Positions 35,724 to 45,130 of a stretch of DNA of 64,000 nt are shown here, piece after piece. Source of the DNA: Zizania palustris (taxonomy: Eukaryota; Streptophyta; Magnoliopsida; Poales; Poaceae); NCBI GenBank assembly GCA_019279435.1, contig JAAALK010000082.1:14524594-14588593 (forward strand). The letters run 5' to 3'. The position numbers and the translations under genes are program-made. The notes beneath the pieces are model-generated. The model ran no database searches and was not told the DNA's origin. It was given only the letters and a program-made list of their open reading frames with translations. Position 1 is the stretch's first letter. Each line of letters starts with the position of its first letter.

Positions 35724-35990
35724 TGTTACGGGCTCCCTTTATGGGCTTGCAGTTAGTGTTGGGCTGATGCCCAAGGCATCTAATTAGAGATAATTTAGTT
35801 TAGATTTAGATAGAGATAATTCAGTTTAGAATCCTCCTAAAAGATAGTAGATTAGATTAGTAGAATCCTTAGAGATTAAGGTTCTTGGCCTTATAAAAGG
35901 GACAAGTCATAAAGTTGTAATAATGAGGAAGAAGGAATAAATGTCTCCCCGGTTAGGACCAGATTTACCTTCTCAATCTGGCCGGTATCA
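35724..35990 (+). repeat. 3' LTR of the intron element
   Basis: 267 bp, preceded by the purine run 'ggggaggggggaaa' (35710-35723). Ends GGTATCA, followed by cctgg. Confidence 0.9.
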
Positions 35991-36201
35991 CCTGGCCAAA
36001 GGTGTAGATCAACCAAACCGTGTCTACTTCAGTCTTCAAAGAGCATGACTTATTTCTTTTATCGTTACCAACAGTTCATTCGCTAGTTAAGAAAACCATG
36101 CTAATTTTGAAAAAAAATGTATGTTACTAATCTAGCTTGACTGATTTACTTACTGTAGTAGCTTTCAGAACTAACAAGCTTTACTGACAGCATAAGCGCA
36201 C

Positions 36202-36318
36202 CTTAACAACAAAAATATTGCATGAGGAAACTTCTTCAAGATACTTTTTGTGAACAGCATCCAAGTAGAGAACATCAGAATAGCCCTTTTCCTTTGCGAT
36301 TTTCTGTGCCATCAACAC
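36202..36318 (-). pseudogene. BCAT: BCAT exon 6
   Basis: 117 bp, 39 codons, phase 0. Encodes VLMAQKIAKEKGYSDVLYLD and then the EEVSSCNIFVV block with the fold-type-IV 'E..xCNIF' signature around the active site. Donor GTGCGC, acceptor catag. Confidence 0.93.
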
Positions 36319-36754
36319 CTATGCAATGACAAGAACGGATGATAACAAAGAAGCTATGTATACAGATTAAAGTTGGTGTAGATAATAACAGAATTCAACA
36401 TAGAAGATAGCAGACAATGTTAATGATAATAGATAACAAGGCTAGCAGAATTTAGGATATATCTATCATATAACTCATCATAGAAGATAGCATTCCATTT
36501 GAATAATGTAGCAATTCAATTATTTCATAACATCAAAAGGGTACTCCATTCAATCACATATTCACAGCAATGGCATAACTGTTCTGTAGTTTAAATTTTG
36601 CACATTTAAAACTAAAAAGCATCAGCAACAGAAGAATCAGGTAGCAAAGGTGCAGAAATATCCCTATAGTTACAATAACTTGCATGGCAAAACTGTATAT
36701 TGAAATATTCAAGCAAATTATAAACAATAGACTTCAAGTTGACTGTAGAATTAC

Positions 36755-36853
36755 CGAAGCATAGTTTCCAATGGTCTTCACATTTCCAGTTCCACCAGGG
36801 GTTGCACGATGAAACTTATCTTCAACTATCAAATTTATTGGAGCTAAACCTTC
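36755..36853 (-). pseudogene. BCAT: BCAT exon 5 with the PLP lysine
   Basis: 99 bp, 33 codons, phase 0. Encodes EGLAPINLIVEDKFHRATPG and GGTGNVKTIGNYAS; by family homology the Lys before TIGNY forms the Schiff base with pyridoxal phosphate. It is intact. Donor GTAATT, acceptor aatcag. Confidence 0.94.
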
Positions 36854-37131
36854 CTGATTATATGATTCAACAAATTAAATAAAGGATCCATGATACATGC
36901 ACTGCTTATAAATTCTACATTCAACCATCAGTAAGTTATCACCAACCAAGAAAAGTAGAACAAAACCATAAATTCTTATGTCAAGTTACTACATAAGATA
37001 TATTCAGCAACACAAAGTTCAAATAGCATGCAGATCATAACAGTATCCATAATATAGTTATTCTTTAGGTATGACAAGATATCCATGCGAAAAAAAAAGA
37101 GGAAGCAGAATTTAAAAAGAGGGATCCAAAC

Positions 37132-37263
37132 CTTAAAGTAGTTCCCAACAGGGGAGACAAAAATAATGAATGTATACTCAGGAGCAGGTGCAAGACCAAG
37201 AACAGCACCACTTCCCATAAGGAGTGGTCTAATGTACAAAGAACCTTTACCAGTAGGAGGCAC
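37132..37263 (-). pseudogene. BCAT: BCAT exon 4
   Basis: 132 bp, 44 codons. Encodes VPPTGKGSLYIRPLLMGSGA and APEYTFIIFVSPVGNYFK, the conserved core with the RPLL segment. Donor GTTTGG, acceptor ctccag. Confidence 0.94.
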
Positions 37264-37365
37264 CTGGAGGTAAAATATATTTCACAAATGATTAAATCAA
37301 GAGCATAATAATGGCATAGCTGATAGCTCACTATGAGATGACTAAATATTTTTCAGTAAACCCAC

Positions 37366-37542
37366 CCATCTCTTGTTCGCTAAAACAGTCTGCTTCGCTG
37401 CATCCACAAATTGCTCAATGGTAGGTGCAGGCATGCACATCCTCTCTGCACCTATTCTCATTCTCAATGCATTTTCCTCTGGGTGAAATAATAGGATAGA
37501 CCCATCGGTTTTTCTATATGCTTTTAGGCCTTCAAACAATCC
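37366..37542 (-). pseudogene. BCAT: BCAT exon 3
   Basis: 177 bp, 59 codons. Begins GLFEGLKAYRKTDGSILLF and includes ALRMRIGAERMCMPAPT, ending NKRW. Donor GTGGGT, acceptor tttgcag. Confidence 0.94.
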
Positions 37543-37672
37543 CTGCAAACAATCAACATATTTATGTCATAAAAGAGTACCTATATCTTCAAAAATGTTT
37601 CTTTTTCCATATCTTCAGCTACTACAATCTACCAGGATATATGAAGCAAGGAGATCTACCTCCAATACAAAC

Positions 37673-37843
37673 CTGACCGTAATTTAGGACTCCGGAAGAT
37701 GGGTTCAGTGCTATGGGTCCAAACGGCACCATTTCACCCACAGAAAAATCCCCATCCAGACTACATTTTGTGATATACATGTAGTCAGTTTGCACAAGCC
37801 CAAAACCAATATTCTCCCAATCCAAATCAGCCACCTCAGATGC
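37673..37843 (-). pseudogene. BCAT: BCAT exon 2
   Basis: 171 bp, 57 codons. Encodes ASEVADLDWENIGFGLVQTD then YMYITKC and ends NPSSGVLNYGQ, the start of the mature enzyme. The acceptor could be gcaggcag (start 37843, phase 0, chosen) or one of two AGs up to 8 bases upstream. Donor GTTTGT. Confidence 0.92.
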
Positions 37844-38659
37844 CTGCCTGCTATATCATAAGAGTCACACTATCAGAAATGACCAACACATCGTCACAAA
37901 CAATTCAACAAGCAAGTTGCCCGACAATCATGCAGCATATAGGAAGAATCACATACATATAGGGATGGCAATGGAGACCCGATAACCGATACCCGATGGT
38001 GAATTCACCTATTAGGGGATGGGTCTGACATTTTTTTGCCCCCGCGGGGATGGTTCGTAGGCAAAAACCTATCCCCATCGGGGCTGGCGGGGCTAGGGCT
38101 GGGAAAAATTCTACCATCCTCGTTACCCGTCGGGGAACCCGATAGTAGGGACTGACATGTGGTCCCTGACTATACATATATAAATTAGCAAAATGTGAAA
38201 CCCTAAACCTAAACCCTCCCACCTCCCCGCCCCCACCCGCAACCCGCATCCCGCATCCCGCATCAGCCGCAAGCCCGCATCCTGCATCGGCCGCACCTCG
38301 CACGCCCGCAGGTGCAGGCGGCAGCGTAGGACACACGCTGGTTGCCGGCACGCCGCAATGCCCCAGCCGCACGCCGCAGCGCCCTAGGCTCCCAGCCTCC
38401 ATTTCTTCACGCCGGCGTGCCGCCTACCGCCCACACAATCGCCTCGTCCCGCCGGCCGCCCCTGATCCACCCATGAGCCACGACGCGTCGCCCGGTCGCC
38501 CTGCCCTCACCGACTCACTGCGATTGCCCCACCCTCGCTGACCCGTCGTGTTGTGCTTCAACCAGACGCATCGCCTCGCCCCGACTGAACCGCCACGCTG
38601 TGCCGCTGTCACACCCTCATCAACCCGTCGCTCCGCAACGCCCTGCGCCCCTACCTAAC

Positions 38660-40846
38660 ATGGATATGCCAAACACCACAAGTCCCAGTCCCATCTCTAG
38701 CCCTACCTCCATACCGATCCCTAGCATTGGCCCCAACCCTTGTCCTAGCCCTAGCCCTATTCCTAGCAGTGCTGAAGATGGAGAAGTTGCTCTTGTTGTA
38801 ATTGAAGATTCTGAAGATGAAGATGTTGAAGATGGCACTGTTGGCTCCAAGAGGAAATTAACTTCAACTGTGTGGAAAGAGTTTAAAAGAGTTAGAGTAA
38901 TGGGCAAAGTCAAGGCAAAGTGTAATTGGTGTCACAAGAATCTTGGAGGAGAGACCCGTAATGGAACTAGGCATCTCCATGATCATTTAAAAGTCTGCCC
39001 ATATCAAAGGAGCAAGCTGAATTCAACAAACAAAGAGAGTAAGCCTTTAGCCCAATCTTCATTGAGGTTTTGTTCTACAGGGACTAGAAAAGTATCAGTA
39101 GAGAATTATACATTTGATCAAGAAATTGCTAGAAAAGAACTTGCTGCCATGATTGTATTGCATGAGTACCCTTTATGTATAGTTGATCACATTGGCTTTA
39201 GAAGGTTTGTCGCTGCAGTTCAGCCCTTATTTAAAATGGTGACCCGAAACACAATTAGGATGGACATCATGGACCAGTTTGTTGAAGAAAGGAAGAAGGC
39301 CATTACCTACATGGCAGGAATGAACTCAAGGGTTGCTATTACAACTGATTTGTGGACTTCAGACAATCAAAAAAGGGGATATATGGCTATTACAGCCCAT
39401 TTTGTTGATAGCTTATGGAAGCTCAGAAGTATAATCATGAGGTGATCTTCTATTTTCTTCTTTGTCTGAATATATATATATATGTGTGTGTGTCATATGT
39501 TTCAATAGGCTATTTTCTCTTCAAATGCAGATTTATATATGTCCCTGCATCACACACGGCAGAAGTTATATGTGAAGAACTTGTGATGCATTGGTCAAAT
39601 GGAATTTGGATGAGAAGTTATCTACAATTACCCTTGATAATTGTAGTACAAATGACAAGATAATCCCTATGTTAAGGACAAAGCTGAGCACAAATAAGTT
39701 GATGTTAAAGGGTAAGATACTTCATATGCGATGTTGTGCTCATATTTTAAATCTAATTGTTAAAGATAGGCTAGTGATATTGAAAGATGTCATTGAAACC
39801 ATTAGGGATACTTTTGCTGCTGATGTTGTAGAGAGGCTTAAAATGTTCTATGCTATCACAGAATTGTTTTCTGGCACTAGTTATGTCACTGCAAACATTT
39901 ACTTTGTTGAGATTTGTGAAATTAAAATGAAGATTAATAATTGGTCAATATGTGGGACAACGTCCTTATTAGTGAAATGTCAACTGAGATGATTAAAAAA
40001 TTTGACAAGTATTGGTCAAACATTCAAGGGATAATGGGCATCGCAACACTGCTTGATCCTCGCTTTAAGATTGAAATGTTGTCAGTTGCTTTGAAATGCT
40101 TCTTGGTGTCACCGGTGAAGAATGTGAGTACTATGTGAGAAATATGACTAGAGATTTATGTGAGTTGATGATTGAGTATCAAGTGCAAGGAGATAGTGAT
40201 GAGGATGATATACAACATTCTGCAATTACAACAAATGAACTTCCTGCTGCGTTGTCAATTTTAAGTGCTCGTGTTGCTAGAAAGAGGTCAGGATCACTAA
40301 ACCCCAAAAATGAACTTGATAGATATTTGGAGGATGACTATGTAATTGCTTCGAAGAAAGATTTTGATGTGCTAAGTTGGTGGAAGGTCGCTGGGACGCG
40401 CTATCCAACTTTGAGGATGATAGCACGTGACATTTATGCTATTCCGGTGAAGTTGCATCAGAGTCTGCATTTAGCACAAGTGGTAGAGTTCTTAGTGAGC
40501 ACCGCAGCCGGCTTACTCCTTCAATGCTAGAGGCTCTAATGTGTTCTCAAGATTGGATTCGTAATCAATATAAAGGTGCAAACATAACTTCTTTCATGTT
40601 TCTTTTTTTATTATACAAATATAATATTTTTGATTTGTTGTCTTATTCTTGTTTCTAACAGAGGAAAACGGAATGCCTTCTAGTTTTTGGACTTGCCTTC
40701 AAGATATTCAAGAAGGGATGAAGGTAAATTGCTATTGTATTTATTTTATAGTTCATTTGCTTCCTCATGTAATCGTGTTACTGAGTTGCTCTACAAATCT
40801 CAATAGCACTTTATATTGATTATTATTGTAGGACTTGAATACATGA
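38660..40846 (+). pseudogene. hAT transposase (BED finger, RNase-H-like core, hAT C-terminal domain)
   Basis: Cut-and-paste transposase of the zinc-finger BED/hAT family. Start at ATG 38660 (MDMPNTTSPSP). Ser/Pro tail, acidic patch, BED finger with CNWCHKNLGG and HLHDHLKVCPY (about 38918-39002), then VAITTDLWTSDNQKRGYMAI (first catalytic Asp region). An intron follows 39442 and ends at about 39530. Next come HTAEVICEELV, TLDNCSTNDKI, HMRCCAHILNLIVKD, FDKYWSNIQGIMGIATLLDP (a DUF4413-type region) and the C-terminal dimerization block VASESAFSTSGRVLSEHRS. Small last exons are at about 40662-40722 and 40832-40846. Frameshifts near 39590, 39945, 40100 and 40455 break it, so it is inactive. Confidence 0.85.
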
Positions 40847-41321
40847 CCTCCAGAATGTCAATTTGCTTCATCCCTTAAGTATTGTTGCTGCTGCTATGGT
40901 GGACTTTCTCCTATGTTGTTGCTGCTATGGTGGATTGGTGGACTTTCAATGTGAATGTGTTTCTTGGATGATTGATCATTGATGTATGGACTATGGACTA
41001 TGGATTTGTTATGTATGATTGTATAAACATTATTGTGCTGATTGTATGAACTTTATTGTGCTAAACTGCTGTATGGACTTAAATCTTGCATAATTGATAT
41101 TGTGCTGAACTGCTGATTGTATCCTTTATTCTGCTATCTTGTATGATTAATCAGTGAATATACCCCATCAGGGACCCGCATCCCCGACGGGGGATGCAAA
41201 CGGTAAAAACCCATCCCCGTGACCGAGGACGGGGCCAGGTTACAGGGGCAGTTATTCTGCCGAGTCTTGGTTACGGGGCGGGTGTCCCGTCGAGGATCTC
41301 TGTAGGACCGAAAGTAGCGAC

Positions 41322-42321
41322 NNNNNNNNNNNNNNNNNNNNNNNNNNNNNNNNNNNNNNNNNNNNNNNNNNNNNNNNNNNNNNNNNNNNNNNNNNNNNNN
41401 NNNNNNNNNNNNNNNNNNNNNNNNNNNNNNNNNNNNNNNNNNNNNNNNNNNNNNNNNNNNNNNNNNNNNNNNNNNNNNNNNNNNNNNNNNNNNNNNNNNN
41501 NNNNNNNNNNNNNNNNNNNNNNNNNNNNNNNNNNNNNNNNNNNNNNNNNNNNNNNNNNNNNNNNNNNNNNNNNNNNNNNNNNNNNNNNNNNNNNNNNNNN
41601 NNNNNNNNNNNNNNNNNNNNNNNNNNNNNNNNNNNNNNNNNNNNNNNNNNNNNNNNNNNNNNNNNNNNNNNNNNNNNNNNNNNNNNNNNNNNNNNNNNNN
41701 NNNNNNNNNNNNNNNNNNNNNNNNNNNNNNNNNNNNNNNNNNNNNNNNNNNNNNNNNNNNNNNNNNNNNNNNNNNNNNNNNNNNNNNNNNNNNNNNNNNN
41801 NNNNNNNNNNNNNNNNNNNNNNNNNNNNNNNNNNNNNNNNNNNNNNNNNNNNNNNNNNNNNNNNNNNNNNNNNNNNNNNNNNNNNNNNNNNNNNNNNNNN
41901 NNNNNNNNNNNNNNNNNNNNNNNNNNNNNNNNNNNNNNNNNNNNNNNNNNNNNNNNNNNNNNNNNNNNNNNNNNNNNNNNNNNNNNNNNNNNNNNNNNNN
42001 NNNNNNNNNNNNNNNNNNNNNNNNNNNNNNNNNNNNNNNNNNNNNNNNNNNNNNNNNNNNNNNNNNNNNNNNNNNNNNNNNNNNNNNNNNNNNNNNNNNN
42101 NNNNNNNNNNNNNNNNNNNNNNNNNNNNNNNNNNNNNNNNNNNNNNNNNNNNNNNNNNNNNNNNNNNNNNNNNNNNNNNNNNNNNNNNNNNNNNNNNNNN
42201 NNNNNNNNNNNNNNNNNNNNNNNNNNNNNNNNNNNNNNNNNNNNNNNNNNNNNNNNNNNNNNNNNNNNNNNNNNNNNNNNNNNNNNNNNNNNNNNNNNNN
42301 NNNNNNNNNNNNNNNNNNNNN
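41322..42321. other. Assembly gap (1000 N)
   Basis: Exactly 1000 N, a placeholder length. By LTR co-linearity it must hide at least about 1.6 kb of the Tekay-2 5' LTR, and the rest of Sirevirus copy 2 unless that was deleted. Confidence 0.98.
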
Positions 42322-44009
42322 TTCACATTCAAATTTGTTAAATCCAGAATAATATTCTCTACACATTAATGCAATAAAAACAGTATGTTCTGTTACCCAA
42401 AATATTATTAATAAATAAATGAATAAAAATCCCTTAGGGTTAAAATTAATAATACAGAAAATAAATGGGGAAAAAATCCTAAAATGTTAAACTTTACTGT
42501 TTTATACAAAACTCAGAATATTAAAATATTACTTCACATAATAGAACCTACAAATATGTATGTTTAATATTTGGTGAATTTTATCTGTTTATTGAATGTA
42601 TTGATTATTTTCCGTATCGAGAAGATTACGAGTTCGTCGAGGAGCAGGAGTTCTACCCCGAGGTTCCTCCATCCCATTTGCTGATCAAGGCAAGTCATCG
42701 ACCACCTCTGTGGAAACAGTTGATCATATTTGAGCCCATGTTTTATAACTTATCGCTATAACCCATAGGTTAATATTGCATTAGTCAAATACTCAAGCCT
42801 TACACTTATATTTATTAGATCCCCGTCCTTGTGTGCAAACCCAAGCCATGCTTATTGAGCCTTAACTCCTTGTCACTCTACTATAAATATAATAGCTAGT
42901 GCCCAATGTACCGGCACAACTACTATAGGTTAAAAAGAACGAGTCGTAGATAGCTGGATTCTGTATATGAATTTCCCTGTTATTCTCGTCTCTGGACTCT
43001 GTTGGAGTTGGCTAGGTTATAAGTATGGTGGGTTCCGGGTGCAAGCTCGGGCACTGGTTTGTCACACCCGGGGCACTATAAGGACCGGTCTGCGGGATCT
43101 GTTGCAAAGCACTTCCGTACCAACCACAAGTCTAATGGGTAAGTCCTAACTGGAAGTATGGAATACTCCGGCTTGATGCACCATAGAGGAGGGGGCAAGG
43201 GGCTAGCCTGCGGGCGACTTGTACCGACGAGGCTCAAGGGGGGGTATGGTGGGGCTCCGATGCGTCGGGACACCATATGAAACCCATAAGAGGGTGCTAT
43301 TGAGTCGGGGAGGACTATATGGAAGGTTTTGGCACGAGTTCCCGTGTGATGGGTCATCTCGTTACACTTCGGTGTAGGTGATGAGTGCGTGCCTTGTGGG
43401 TACAGTGGTACATCTCTGATCAGAGTAATTCAATCTTTTCGAAAAGCCGAGCCCACGGTCAAGGGCGGGTTGTGTGACTACTCGCAGTTAGTTTACAATT
43501 GTTTGAATGGTCAAGTTATTCATGGCACGTAAGGACTGTTGAGCGAGGTGGGGCTGACTGTACCCCTCGAGTTAGAAGATGATGATACACATGCACTTGT
43601 TTACTTTTCCGTACTAATAAATTGCTCTCATTTAAAGCTTTACAATTATGCTGCTTCCGCAAAATTAGCCACTATCTCCCTTGTTATTATCTTGCATTAT
43701 ATTTGCATTCGGTGGCTTGCTGAGTACATCTGTACTCACCCCGTTGACTTACAACATCAGAGCCCGTCTACTACAAGGAGGATGAAGGTCTGGAGTAGCG
43801 ACCCAGTCAAGGCGAGACTGGAAGGAGGCGTTCATCTAGGACCCTTGTTTTATTAGATTCTCTTCATCTTTATTCACTTTTGTATTAATGCGGTCTACGA
43901 ACCGTGAATGATTGCCCGTATTGTACGTGGTCGCATGATGAACGTCTTGTTTTATTGATTTTCTATGGAATTTCAATAAAGTCCTGATTTATTAAATCGG
44001 GGCGCGACA
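42322..44009 (+). repeat. 5' LTR of Tekay-2 (3' half)
   Basis: Co-linear with 51268-52959. Apart from two substitutions (A/G near 42932, G/A near 43976), all differences I saw are one-base length changes, mostly in homopolymers. Ends GGGGCGCGACA. Confidence 0.92.
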
Positions 44010-44012
44010 AGA

Positions 44013-44024
44013 TGGTATCAGAGC
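44013..44024 (+). promoter_or_regulatory. Primer-binding site (initiator Met-tRNA) of Tekay-2
   Basis: TGGTATCAGAGC three bases after the LTR end at 44009. Confidence 0.92.
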
Positions 44025-44150
44025 CGACTTGACTGTAGGAAGCCAAACAGACCCGACCTTAGGACTTATATATATATTCACTATATTTTACAAAAGATTA
44101 CTTATCCTCTCATCTCCCGAGGTTTTCACAAAATTTTCTCTCTTTTGTAG

Positions 44151-44957
44151 ATGCCGGTCCGTACCGTGAATGGGAACCTTCGTGATGAGGCCGGATTCAT
44201 TCGCGAGCTACGCATGCTCGTCAGTTTCCTCGGATTCGAGCATGAGCCGATGTACCATGGAGTCTTCCCCGACGAGGAAGAAAGCTTCTGCGAGGTCACC
44301 ATCGTCGTCCAGCCCTCCCCTCAGACCGCTCACACCTACCGCGGAGGAGGACCTACCTTCCTGGTCGCCAGCCAGCGTACCGCTCTCCAGGCACTCACGG
44401 AGCTCCGGATGATCTACGACAGCGAGCTCTACGACACGGACTTTCGCTTCGTGCCTCTTCGCACTCCAGGGAGTCCCCACAGCGTCTTCGTCAGCACTCT
44501 CTCCCAGTGTCATTCCGCGATTGGACATACCATGCGCTTGTTGGAGGCCATGGATGATCTTCATTACGAGGCGCTGCAGGACGCCAATGGACAGCGCGAC
44601 ACCATCAGTTTCTACCGACACTCTTCCGAGGATCTGAACCGCGAGAACGGAGAGCTTCATCGCCGCATCCAGCAGGGACACCGCTTGGCTGCCGAGGCAG
44701 AGGAATTGAGGCGTCAAAATGAGCTCCTTCGGCAGCGTGTCGCCACCAACCCACATCTTCGCTACCAGATCGAGGAGTTGAAGAAGGACCTAGAGGAGAT
44801 CGCACCTCTTCCGCCTCGCAGGAAGAAACCCCTTCGGATCCCCACTGTGAGGCCCAAGAGGATCTCCCGCAGCGCACCACCCGCCGGACCATCCAGTTCC
44901 TCGACCCCGACCATCTCCCACGAGCCCGAGATCGAGCCGTCCCCCGAGCTGCCATAG
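44151..44957 (+). CDS. Extra ORF upstream of gag in Tekay-2 (268 aa, function unknown)
   Basis: Intact ORF between the primer-binding site and gag, in another frame than gag and ending 173 bases before it. I do not recognise it as a named family. N-terminal part (about residues 10-85): a helix FIRELRMLVSFLGF, then EPMYHGVF, SFCEVTIVV, a Gly-rich turn YRGGG and a helix VASQRTALQALTEL. This order (helix, three strands, helix, with P-x-Y) is that of double-stranded-RNA-binding domains, but the usual KKxAK is absent. Residues about 125-225 are a coiled coil (SSEDLNRENGELHRRIQQG). The tail (228-268) is Lys/Arg-rich, then Ser/Pro-rich. Being open in a partly decayed element suggests it was under selection. 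First translated ORF on the genomic RNA; gag would need internal initiation or a spliced RNA. Confidence 0.7.
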   Translation: MPVRTVNGNLRDEAGFIRELRMLVSFLGFEHEPMYHGVFPDEEESFCEVTIVVQPSPQTAHTYRGGGPTFLVASQRTALQALTELRMIYDSELYDTDFRFVPLRTPGSPHSVFVSTLSQCHSAIGHTMRLLEAMDDLHYEALQDANGQRDTISFYRHSSEDLNRENGELHRRIQQGHRLAAEAEELRRQNELLRQRVATNPHLRYQIEELKKDLEEIAPLPPRRKKPLRIPTVRPKRISRSAPPAGPSSSSTPTISHEPEIEPSPELP

Positions 44958-45130
44958 ACGTAGTTTTACGATTGATTGTTATTTTTATTGCTTGCTTGTA
45001 TTAGCATTCATGTCAAAACATAAGGCATGAATGAAAGAATAAATAAATGTAACCGCAAGAACGGTACCCTTTTGAAATAAAATATGAAGAAGTTCACTAA
45101 AATAAATATGTATACTTTGAAAACTCCAGG

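Larger units (their letters stand above)
34013..35990 (+). mobile_element. Non-autonomous LTR retroelement in the BCAT intron between exons 6 and 7
   Basis: 1978-bp element with LTRs at 34013-34278 and 35724-35990 and a perfect 5-bp target-site duplication cctgg (34008-34012 and 35991-35995). The leader starts with a degenerate primer site 'tggtatcttag'. The interior lacks protease, RT or integrase motifs and has only gag-like pieces. It must have used enzymes of another element. The LTRs differ by 20 substitutions and one indel, so it is an old insertion. Confidence 0.9.

Noticed and set aside
16526..37843. BCAT exons as Helitron-captured fragments
   Set aside because: All exons from 2 to the stop, and a fitting exon 1, are present in order with native introns; capture usually takes a part.
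41134..42369. Open frames of 350-410 codons across the gap
   Set aside because: They consist of translated N only.
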